Below the pieces are notes generated by a model. The model did no database searches. It had not been told where the DNA came from and saw nothing but the letters and a program-made list of their open reading frames with translations. Shown piece after piece: positions 16,571 through 24,179 of a stretch of DNA of 64,000 nucleotides. Where the stretch lies: assembly GCA_963807675.1 (NCBI GenBank), contig CAWECP010000003.1, positions 248,001 to 312,000 on the forward strand, in the 5' to 3' direction. Made by a program: the position numbers and the translations under genes. The stretch is from Bog-473 sp963807675 (lineage in GTDB: Bacteria > Actinomycetota > Acidimicrobiia > Acidimicrobiales > RAAP-2). Position 1 is the first letter of the stretch, and each line of letters begins with the position of its first letter.

Positions 16571-18019
16571 TCAGCTGAGCAGCGACGAGGTGGTGGCGTT
16601 GAGCCCGTTCTCGGCCTTGGAACGGTGGACCACCTGGAACTCCGAGAACTCGGCCAGGCCCCACGGGCCGTTCTCCACGCCGATGCCGCTCCACTTGAAG
16701 CCACCGAACGGTTGCTGGGGGGCGAGCGCCAAGTGCGTATTGACCCATGCCGTCCCGCACTCGAGCTGGGCCGCGACCTCGGCGGCCCGGTCGGCGTCGG
16801 CGCCCCAGACCGAGCCCGACAGGCCGAAGTGCGTGGCGTTGGCCCGGTCGACGGCGTCACCCAGGTGGCGGTACGGGATCACGGGGAGGGCCGGTCCGAA
16901 CTGCTCCTCGTCGACGATGCGGGTCCCGTCGGACAGCCCGGTCAGGATGGTCGGCTCGAAGAAGTAGCCGGGGCGGTCCATGGCCTTGCCGCCGGTCACG
17001 GCCGTGGCCCCCGACGACAGCGCGTCGGCCACCAGCTCCTTGACCCGCTCGTACTGCGGCGCGTTGTTGATCGGGCCGAGCTTCACCCCCTCCTCGGTGC
17101 CCTCACCGACCTTGATGGAGCGTGCATGCGCCGCCAGCCCCTCGACGACGTCGTCGTAGAGCGCCTCGGGCACGTACACCCGCTTGATAGCCGAGCACAC
17201 CTGGCCGTTGTTGGTGAACGCCCCGGCGAAGATGGCCGAGGCCACCGCGGCCGGATCGGCGTCCTCGAGCACGATGGCCGGGTCGTTGCCGCCGAGCTCC
17301 AGGGTGACGCGCTTCAGGTCGGGTGCGGCCGAAAGGGCCACCTTCTTCCCCGTCTCCACCGAGCCGGTGAAGCTGACCTTGCGCGGCACGGGGTGCGAGG
17401 TCATGGAGGCGCCGAGCTCGTCCCCGCCGCTCACGATGTTGAGCACACCGGGCGGGAACACGTCACGCAGAAGCTCACCCACCTTCAGCGTGGTCAGCGG
17501 CGTGAAGGGCGACGGCTTCAGCACGAGGGTGTTCCCGGCCAGCAACGCCGGCGCGATCTTCCAGAAGGCGAGCGTCAGCGGGAAGTTCCAGGGCGTAATG
17601 GCCGCCACCACGCCCAGCGGCCGTCGGGCCAGCTCCACGTAGGCGGTGTCGTCATCCTGAATGACCTGGGGCGCCATCTCGAGGTTGGCGAAGTACTGGC
17701 ACCAGATCGCCGCGGCGAACCCCTCCACGGCGGCGTCGCCCAACGGCTTGCCCTGCTCGGCCGTGAGGATGGGTGCCAGTTCCGTGGCGGCCTGCGCCAG
17801 CAGCACGTCGGCCGCCTTGAGCAGGGCGGCACGCCGGGCGCCCTCGTCGGCCTTCCAGTCCCGGGCCGCCTTGGCCGCGGCATCGAACGCGGCGTCGAGC
17901 TGGGCCGGGGTGCATTCGGGGGCCTGGGCGAAGACCTCACCCGTGGCCGGGTTGACGACACCGAACGTCGCCTCCGTTGGTGCGGCTTCCCCCGCGATGG
18001 TCATCACGAATTCGGACAT
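16571..18019 (-). CDS. NAD(P)-dependent aldehyde dehydrogenase
   Basis: From ATG 18019 (AGGAG upstream) the protein is 482 aa. Class hallmarks: ITPWNFPLTLAFWKIAPALL (cofactor fold), FTGSVETGKKV (Rossmann loop), VTLELGGNDPAIVLEDAD (general-base Glu), NNGQVCSAIKRVYVPE (nucleophile Cys), EEQFGPALPVIPYR and FGGFKWSGIG. The length is normal. It oxidises an aldehyde to the acid. It is divergent, across 165 bp, from a flavin amine oxidase whose product would be an aldehyde plus ammonia and H2O2, so I infer the pair degrades an amine in two steps; the amine is unknown. Confidence 0.93.
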   Translation of the reverse strand: MSEFVMTIAGEAAPTEATFGVVNPATGEVFAQAPECTPAQLDAAFDAAAKAARDWKADEGARRAALLKAADVLLAQAATELAPILTAEQGKPLGDAAVEGFAAAIWCQYFANLEMAPQVIQDDDTAYVELARRPLGVVAAITPWNFPLTLAFWKIAPALLAGNTLVLKPSPFTPLTTLKVGELLRDVFPPGVLNIVSGGDELGASMTSHPVPRKVSFTGSVETGKKVALSAAPDLKRVTLELGGNDPAIVLEDADPAAVASAIFAGAFTNNGQVCSAIKRVYVPEALYDDVVEGLAAHARSIKVGEGTEEGVKLGPINNAPQYERVKELVADALSSGATAVTGGKAMDRPGYFFEPTILTGLSDGTRIVDEEQFGPALPVIPYRHLGDAVDRANATHFGLSGSVWGADADRAAEVAAQLECGTAWVNTHLALAPQQPFGGFKWSGIGVENGPWGLAEFSEFQVVHRSKAENGLNATTSSLLS

Positions 18020-18184
18020 GGCGCTCCTGAGCTGTGCTCGCGTGGGAGACACTCCCCCACCCCGGCCGGACTTCGGTCTGGGCCATCCTCGCACCTCCAC
18101 CACACGGCCTCAATCGGCGCGGGCGCACTACCGTCACACGGGCACGGTCCCGGAGGGACGAAACGGGACAGAAGGGTGGGCGCC

Positions 18185-19555
18185 ATGACGGCGACAGAGG
18201 CACGGAGGGAGGTCGACGTCTGCATCGTGGGCGCCGGCCTGGCCGGGTTGACGGCGGCCCGCCGTCTGGCGCAGGCGGGCCAGACCGTCGCCGTCCTCGA
18301 GGCACGGGACCGGGTGGGCGGCCGCGTCTGGACGCAGACCTCGAAGGACGGCATCCCGGTGGACATGGGCGGCTGCTTCATCGGCCCGCACCACGACCGC
18401 CTCCACGCACTGGCCAAGGAGATGGGCGTGACCACCTTCTCGACCTTCGTCGACGGCGACAACGTGCTGGCCACCGGTGGCAAGGTGCGGCGGTACCGGG
18501 GTGACATCCCGCGCATCAACCCCGTGGCGCTGCTCAGCGCCGGACAGGCCATCACCCGTATGGGCGCCATGGCCAAGAAGGTCCCGCTCGAGGCGCCATG
18601 GGACGCGCGCGGCGCCGCCAAGTGGGACGCGCTGTCGGTCCGGGCTTGGCTCTCGCCGGCGCACGTGCCGACCCAACTGGCCCGCGACCTGGTCGAGGCG
18701 ACGGTACGGGCCTGTTTCGCCTGCGACCTCTCCGAAGTCTCCTTGTTGTGCTGGCTGTTCCTCGTACGCTCGGCCGGCGGCGTGGAGTCGCTCATGAACA
18801 TCGCGGGTGGCTACCAGGACTCCCAATTCGACGGGGGTGTCGGGCAGATCCCCGACGCCATGGCGGCCGAGCTCGGGGACGCGGTCGTGCTGGAAGCGCC
18901 GGTCACCGCGGTCACCCAACGGGCGGACCGCGTCGACGTCGTGTCCGACGGACCCACCGTGACCGCACGCCGTGCCGTGCTGGCGCTGCCACGCGCCCTG
19001 GCCGCCGGCATCCGCTTCCAACCCGCGCTCCCGGCGGACCACGCGCTCCTGCTCCATCAGATGCCCGCAGGCACGGAACTCAAGACGGTGGCGATTTACG
19101 AGGAGCCTTTCTGGCGCGCCGACGGCATTTCGGGCAACACGGTGGCCACCGACGACCTCATAGAGGTGACGCTCGACACGACCCAACCCGGGCATCCACA
19201 GGGTGTGATCGGCACCTACTCGGCGGGGCCACGTGCGCGCGCCCTGTGGGCCATGGGCGAGGCCAACCGACGATCCGTGCTCACCAAAATGCTGTCCACG
19301 CGGCTGGGCCCCAAGGCAGCCGAGCCGCTCGACGTCCTCGAGATCAATTGGGCCGAGGAGCGCTGGACCCGCGGCTGCTCCCTGGCCCACTTCTCGACGG
19401 GCGTGCTGACGCACTACGGCTCCCGGTTGCGCGAGCCCGTCGGGCGCGTGCACTGGGCGGGCACCGAGACGGCGACCACGTCCTTCGGGGCCATGGACGG
19501 CGCGGTGCGCTCCGGGGAGCGCGTGGCCGACGAAATCCTCCAGGGTCCGGCCTGA
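18185..19555 (+). CDS. Flavin monoamine oxidase family protein
   Basis: ATG 18185 follows AGGGTGGG. The 456-aa protein begins VDVCIVGAGLAGLTAARRLA and VLEARDRVGGRVWT, the FAD dinucleotide motif and GG doublet of MAO/polyamine oxidases, and ends GRVHWAGTETATTSFGAMDG then AVRSGERVADEIL, the C-terminal FAD motif. VALPRALAAGIRFQPALP and WTRGCSLAHF are also family segments. There is no signal peptide and no C-terminal membrane anchor, so it is a soluble cytoplasmic enzyme. The stop lies 6 bp before the convergent CoA-transferase end. Confidence 0.92.
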   Translation: MTATEARREVDVCIVGAGLAGLTAARRLAQAGQTVAVLEARDRVGGRVWTQTSKDGIPVDMGGCFIGPHHDRLHALAKEMGVTTFSTFVDGDNVLATGGKVRRYRGDIPRINPVALLSAGQAITRMGAMAKKVPLEAPWDARGAAKWDALSVRAWLSPAHVPTQLARDLVEATVRACFACDLSEVSLLCWLFLVRSAGGVESLMNIAGGYQDSQFDGGVGQIPDAMAAELGDAVVLEAPVTAVTQRADRVDVVSDGPTVTARRAVLALPRALAAGIRFQPALPADHALLLHQMPAGTELKTVAIYEEPFWRADGISGNTVATDDLIEVTLDTTQPGHPQGVIGTYSAGPRARALWAMGEANRRSVLTKMLSTRLGPKAAEPLDVLEINWAEERWTRGCSLAHFSTGVLTHYGSRLREPVGRVHWAGTETATTSFGAMDGAVRSGERVADEILQGPA

Positions 19556-19561
19556 GCCTGG

Positions 19562-21028
19562 TCAGGTGCGCCATTCGGCCCGACCCGACCCCCGAGGGAC
19601 CAGGATCGGGTCCGGCCAGGCCGGCGGCGTGTGCGAGAAGCGAACGGGCGGGGCCAGCGTGTGGACGTCACCCAGGGGGCTGGGGGCGTCGTAGGCGGCC
19701 GGCTCGCGCCGGCGGTGCTCGTCGTCACATCCGGCCTGCCCAGGATCCACCAGACCGAGGGACGCGCACCACATCGCAGTCCTGGTCAAGCTGACGTTGA
19801 CGTGCCACGAGCCGCCCTCGGTGGCGCGCCGGACCAGTGCCGCAGTCGCGCCGACGGCCCCCATGTACCCGGTGATGTAGTCGTTGATCAGGCCCGTGAC
19901 GGGAAGCCGCGGCTCGTCCGCGGTTCCTTCGATGGCCATGAGACCGGAGGCAGCCGAGCCGTTCATGTCGAAGCCCCCGCGCCCCGCCCACGGGCCCGTC
20001 GACCCGTAGCAGGAGACCGAGACGTAGACGAGACCGGGGTGGCGCTCCGCCAAGAGGGCGGGACTCAGGCCGTGCCGCTCCAGCGCACCGACACGATGGT
20101 TGTCGACCACCACGTCGGTGTCGGCCAACAGGGCGGCCGCACGGTCGCGTCCGGTAGGAGTCTGCAGATCGACGTAGGCGCTCCGGGAGCCCACGTTGGC
20201 CTCCGCGTAAATGAACTCGTGCTCGTAGTCGTTCGGTCGGGTGGCGCAGAGGACGTCCGCCCCTTGTTCGGCCAGGGTCCGGCCCACGGTGGGACCGGCC
20301 ACGGCGTGGGTGAACGACAGCACGCGGACACCGTCGAACGGCCGCTCGGCCGACCCAAAGCCCCGTGCGGGCGCGTCGCCGATGCGCTCGAGGCCGATGA
20401 CGGGCTGGCCGGCCAGGAGCATGCCCTGCTCGTGCGCGAGCCATTCCGCCCGGGTGCGCACCACACACCCGGGCAGGCCTGCGGCGTTCGCCGCTTCCTC
20501 CAGTTTGAAGGCGTCCCAGCTCGAGATGGCGGCCGCCACCCGGGCCGTGTCCGGGGGCACATCGAGAAAGCGACACCACTTGGCGACGAGATGCGGGTAG
20601 ACCGCCGAGGCCATGACCCACCGGCCGTCCCCCGTGCGGTACGGCGTGATGAGGAACGGGTTGTCGAGCACCAGCGGATGCGGAGCCAGCTCCCCGTTCA
20701 GGGTCGGATGCCAGAAGGCCCCTGGATTGATCCCGTGCACCGCCTGGCGCAGGTCGACCTCGAGGTCCTGACTCGGGCCACCGCACCCGCGGTGAAACGC
20801 GACCGCCGCCACTGCGCCGGCGACGATCGGGATCCCGATGCAGGCGCCGAGGCGGTGCACGGCGGGCAAAATGGGGTCGCGGCCGGCGATGGACACCCTG
20901 CCCCCGGCGTCCGCCCCGGAGAGGCCGACGTCCGCCAAGAGGTCGTCCAACGCGGCGAGGGGGTCGAACGCCGGCGCGGCGGCCGGTGCCGGAGACCCGA
21001 CGGCGAGCTCAGTGCTCGGTGGCTTCAT
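19562..21028 (-). CDS. CaiB/BaiF-type CoA-transferase with permuted domain order
   Basis: The 488-aa protein has CoA-transferase III sequence in unusual order. Residues about 60-225 look like the middle and C-terminal part of the family (TPYRTGDGRWVMASAVYPHL, EEAANAAGLPGCVV, EWLAHEQ). Residues 230-418 look like the canonical N-terminal part: PFDGVRVLSFTHAVAGPTVG, EQGADVL, VVVDNHRVGALERHGL, YVSVSCYGSTGPW, GGFDMNGSAASGLM and LINDYITGYMGAVGA, where Asp383 matches the catalytic Asp. A short non-conserved tail follows. It should transfer CoA between carboxylic acids. The TetR gene lies 54 bp upstream on the same strand, so the two are probably cotranscribed and autorepressed. Confidence 0.84.
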   Translation of the reverse strand: MKPPSTELAVGSPAPAAAPAFDPLAALDDLLADVGLSGADAGGRVSIAGRDPILPAVHRLGACIGIPIVAGAVAAVAFHRGCGGPSQDLEVDLRQAVHGINPGAFWHPTLNGELAPHPLVLDNPFLITPYRTGDGRWVMASAVYPHLVAKWCRFLDVPPDTARVAAAISSWDAFKLEEAANAAGLPGCVVRTRAEWLAHEQGMLLAGQPVIGLERIGDAPARGFGSAERPFDGVRVLSFTHAVAGPTVGRTLAEQGADVLCATRPNDYEHEFIYAEANVGSRSAYVDLQTPTGRDRAAALLADTDVVVDNHRVGALERHGLSPALLAERHPGLVYVSVSCYGSTGPWAGRGGFDMNGSAASGLMAIEGTADEPRLPVTGLINDYITGYMGAVGATAALVRRATEGGSWHVNVSLTRTAMWCASLGLVDPGQAGCDDEHRRREPAAYDAPSPLGDVHTLAPPVRFSHTPPAWPDPILVPRGSGRAEWRT

Positions 21029-21082
21029 GGCGCGAGGGCGTCCCAGTTGCGTTCGAGATCGGGAAGAAGGAAGAAGAAGAGG

Positions 21083-21727
21083 TCACGGCCGCGCATCGTC
21101 CGCGTGCTGCAGGACCAACTCGGTCGGCGCCGAGAAGTGCGCCAGCAGGGCCGCCACGGCCCGCCGGGCCAGATCGCCGTGAACCGGGGCTCCGGCGGCC
21201 CCGTCCGTCAGGACCTGGAGGTCGCCCCCTTCTGACACGGCGACGATCATCCGGGCCAGGTCCAACACGGGCACGATCGGGACGCGTCCCTCTCGCTCCA
21301 GCGCCTCGGCTACCAGGACGGCCAGCTCGGAGCGGACCCGGACCTCGTGCTCGACCAGGAGCGCGGCGACCCCGGGCCGGCGGATGGCGTGCAGGGAGAA
21401 CTCCACCGAGACGAGCGTCCACTGCCGGTCTACTTCGGGCGGGGGTGCGGGGGGTCCCTCCGACGGCCCCGCCGCCCCTGCGCCGACGGTCGACACGGCG
21501 CGACGCAGCCACTCCGCCCGCCTGGCCCAGCTGCGGTCCAGCAGGGCCAGGAACAGGGCGTCCTTGTTGGCGAAGTTCGAGTAGAACGCTCCCTTCGTCA
21601 GCCCCGCCCGCGTGCAGATGTCCGGGATGGAGGTCGCGCCGAAGCCCTGCTCGGCGAACAGCTCCAAGGCGGCGTCCAGTAGGGCGTTGACGGTGGCGGG
21701 TCGGCGCTTCGTGGCCCCTCGTGGCAC
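21083..21727 (-). CDS. TetR-family transcriptional regulator
   Basis: The 214-aa protein opens with RRPATVNALLDAALELFAEQ, GFGATSIPDICTRAGLTKGA and FYSNFANKDALFLALLD, a classic TetR helix-turn-helix with the Y/F-x-N-F end. The C-terminal ligand domain is divergent. A perfect 10-bp-arm palindrome 11 bp upstream of its start is the expected operator, implying autorepression; the downstream CoA-transferase would be controlled in the same transcript. Neighbouring acyl-CoA-type enzymes suggest an acyl-CoA or organic-acid ligand, which is inference. Confidence 0.9.
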   Translation of the reverse strand: MPRGATKRRPATVNALLDAALELFAEQGFGATSIPDICTRAGLTKGAFYSNFANKDALFLALLDRSWARRAEWLRRAVSTVGAGAAGPSEGPPAPPPEVDRQWTLVSVEFSLHAIRRPGVAALLVEHEVRVRSELAVLVAEALEREGRVPIVPVLDLARMIVAVSEGGDLQVLTDGAAGAPVHGDLARRAVAALLAHFSAPTELVLQHADDARP

Positions 21728-21737
21728 CCTGCCATCC

Positions 21738-21763
21738 TATTGCATACCGAACAGTATGCAATA
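21738..21763. promoter_or_regulatory. Operator palindrome for the TetR regulator
   Basis: TATTGCATAC, six spacer bases, GTATGCAATA: the 10-bp arms match perfectly, 26 bp overall and AT-rich in a GC-rich context. It starts 11 bp upstream of the tetR start. On the minus strand a TTGCAT hexamer and TAGGAT, 16 bp apart, form a plausible promoter lying across the palindrome, so binding would block initiation. Confidence 0.78.
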
Positions 21764-21821
21764 CCGATCGGCATTTTTTAGCCGGGCCGCCCCAGTGTCC
21801 ATCGACGACGGCGCGCCCCGG

Positions 21822-22668
21822 TCACATCCCTTTGGGGCGCGCCCCGGGACCCGTGCCCACCCCGAGGTTCTCGCGGAAGAAGGCCAGCGTCTGGTCGAGG
21901 GCCGCCCGCGTCGGGGTGCCCTCTTCGTCGACCAGGTGATGTGTCAGCACCGAGTCCGCGTTCTTGGGGTGCCTGTAGGGGTTCCCCGGCGCCGAGTCGA
22001 TCTCCACGGCGAGGAACTGGTCCCCCAGCTCGCGGCGCAGCGTCTCGAAGCGCTCCGAGAAGCAGAAAGGGTCGTTGGTGAAGCGCAGGCCGAGAAGGCA
22101 CTGGCCCGCCTCCGCGCGCTCCTTGACCCGGGCCAGATCGGCGTCCGAGATGCCGATGTCGGCCTTGTACTTCTTGCCGATGGGGAACGGCTGAGACGGC
22201 TGGCTCAGCACCGGCGCCAGCATGCGGTCGTCCACCATCATGGCGAGGGCGAAGCCACCGGTGAAGCACATGCCGACGGCACCCACCCCGGGCCCGCCAC
22301 ATCGCTCGTGCTCCGACGCCGCCAACGCGCGCAGCCAGGTGGTGATCGGGCTCGTCCGCTTGAGCGCGAAGCAGGAGAACTCGCCGCGAGATGCAGGCCG
22401 GACCGAGTGAGCGGACCGAGTACAGACCCGTCATCGGGCGTCCGACGTCACCGAAGAGGTGCGGCAGCACGGCCGTGCAGCCCGCGGCCGCCACCCGGCG
22501 GCCGAACAGCGCCAGCTCGGGCGTGATGCCGGGCGCCTCGCTCATGACGATGACCGCGGGGCCGCTGCCCAGGCGGAACACGTCCCGCCGCTTCCCTTCG
22601 GCCCCGAAGCTCTCCTTGGTGTAGTCCCCGAGCGCGCCTTCCCACCTGCCCGCATCGCCGGTCGCCAT
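21822..22668 (-). CDS. Dienelactone hydrolase family protein, frameshifted
   Basis: Start at ATG 22668 gives RWEGALGDYTKESFGAEGKR, VFRLGSGPAVIVMSEAPGIT and LFGRRVAAAGCTAVLPHLFG up to LGPACISR. One base shift near 22390 continues as GEFSCFALKRTSPITTWLRA, then GVGAVGMCFTGGFALAM, with the nucleophile Cys in G-x-C-x-G, and NADSVLTHHLVDEEGTP, supplying the active-site His region, to the stop at 21822. Total about 282 codons. The family hydrolyses dienelactone in aromatic catabolism, but many members are general alpha/beta hydrolases. It lies 59 bp upstream of the TetR operator on the same strand, and its start is only 24 bp from the divergent thiolase-like gene. Confidence 0.8.
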
Positions 22669-22692
22669 GGCCGGACCGTAGCATCGAGCGCC

Positions 22693-24174
22693 GTGTCCGC
22701 ACCTCTTCGCTCCTTCGAGCCGCGCCTCCCCGTCATCGTGGGGTTGGGCGCCGTCAACGAGAGCGCGCCCGTCGTCGAGCTGATGACGCGGGCCGTCGAG
22801 TTGGCCGCCGCCGACGCGGGTGCATCGGGACTCTTGGCTTCGGTCGACCGCGTCGAGGTGCCGCAAGGGTCGTGGTCGCTCACCGACCCCGGCCGCGCCG
22901 TGGCCCGGCGCATCGGCTCACCGGCGGCGCGCACGGCGCTCTACCAGGTCGGCGTGTCGCAACAGGAACTGGTCAACCACGCCCTGGCCGCGGTGGCGGC
23001 CGGCGAGTGCGCCACCGTGGTCGTGGTGGGGGGTGAGGCCCGCGCCTGGGCCCGCACCGGAGCCACCGACGCCGCCGAGGCGGACGCGCTGGGCACGCCC
23101 GACGAGCTGGTGACGCGGCCGCCCGACTTCATGGCACCGGTCGAGGTGGCGGCCGGCCTGGTCTGGCCCGTCGTGCAGCAGTACACGCTGATAGAGAACG
23201 CGCTGGGAGCCGCCGAGCGCGTGGCCCCGGACCAGCAGCGCGACGACATTGCCGCACTCTGGTCCCGGTTCAACGACGTGGCCCAGGGCAACCCCGACGC
23301 GGCCTTTCGGGCTCCACTCTCGGCGGAGCAGATCGCCCGGCCGGGACCGCGCAACCGCCCCCTGGCCTTCCCCTACAACCTGTGGCACTCGAGCCAGTGG
23401 ACGGTCGACCAGGCGACGGCACTCATCGTCTGCTCGGCCCGGCACGCCGAGGAGGCCGGGGTGCCGGCGGACCGCTGGCTCTTCCCGCACGTCGCGCTGC
23501 ACTGCTCCGGTGCCGTCACCGTCACCGCCCGCCGCCGGCTGCACGCGTGGCCCGCCATGGAGGTGCTCGGCCGCGCCGCGGCGCGCCACCTCGGGCGCCC
23601 GTTGTGCGACATCGAGCTGGCCGAGGTCTACTCGTGCTTCCCGGCGGCGGTACGGGTGCAGCAGCGCGCGCTCGGTCTCGACCTGGACGGCACGCCCACC
23701 CTGACCGGCGGCATGGCCTTCGCCGGCGGGCCGTTCAACCACTACGCCTTGCAGTCGCTGGTGTCGCTCGGTCGCCGCCTCCGTACCCGTCCGTCCGAGC
23801 TCGGCCTCGTCACGACCGTGTCGGGCATGCTCTCCAAGCCGGGCCTGGCGGTGTGGTCGGCCACTCCACCGGAGACCGAGGGCCGATCCGCCCTCCTGGC
23901 CGACCTGGCGGTCCGGGCCGCTGCGGCCACGGACACCGTCCCGGTCGTCGAACACCCGCCGAAGGTGGCGACCACGGCCACGGTGGCCTCGTTCACCGTG
24001 ACCTACGGCGGGAAGGAGGGCGCCGAGCCCGTCCGCACCGCCATTGTGGCCGACCTGCCCGATGGGGCTCGCACCGCCGCCACCTGCGAAGATGCAGCGA
24101 CCGCCCGCCTGGCTGTCGCCCAGGGCCTCATCGGCCGGGCGGTGGACGTGAAGGACACGACATTCAGCCTCTGA
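22693..24174 (+). CDS. Thiolase-like protein (TLP1 type)
   Basis: Start GTG 22693; a TAGCAT hexamer 8 nt upstream suggests a leaderless transcript. The 493-aa protein has the thiolase fold: VIVGLGAVNESAPVVELMTR, HALAAVAAGECATVVVVGGE, a mid-domain with AFPYNLWHSSQWTVDQATAL, DIELAEVYSCFPAAVRVQQR, and GGMAFAGGPFNHYALQSLV, which carries the His motif. The C-terminal about 80 residues match the extra domain of thiolase-like protein type 1. The usual nucleophile Cys position reads VVGGEARAW with no Cys, so classical thiolysis is unlikely. It may act on acyl-CoA in the adjacent catabolic block. Confidence 0.83.
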   Translation: MSAPLRSFEPRLPVIVGLGAVNESAPVVELMTRAVELAAADAGASGLLASVDRVEVPQGSWSLTDPGRAVARRIGSPAARTALYQVGVSQQELVNHALAAVAAGECATVVVVGGEARAWARTGATDAAEADALGTPDELVTRPPDFMAPVEVAAGLVWPVVQQYTLIENALGAAERVAPDQQRDDIAALWSRFNDVAQGNPDAAFRAPLSAEQIARPGPRNRPLAFPYNLWHSSQWTVDQATALIVCSARHAEEAGVPADRWLFPHVALHCSGAVTVTARRRLHAWPAMEVLGRAAARHLGRPLCDIELAEVYSCFPAAVRVQQRALGLDLDGTPTLTGGMAFAGGPFNHYALQSLVSLGRRLRTRPSELGLVTTVSGMLSKPGLAVWSATPPETEGRSALLADLAVRAAAATDTVPVVEHPPKVATTATVASFTVTYGGKEGAEPVRTAIVADLPDGARTAATCEDAATARLAVAQGLIGRAVDVKDTTFSL

Positions 24175-24179
24175 GCACC

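Noticed and set aside
16625..18018. Long + strand open frame joined to the amine oxidase, antisense to aldehyde dehydrogenase
   Set aside because: It has Arg/His/Gly-rich shadow composition and no motifs before the true ATG at 18185.
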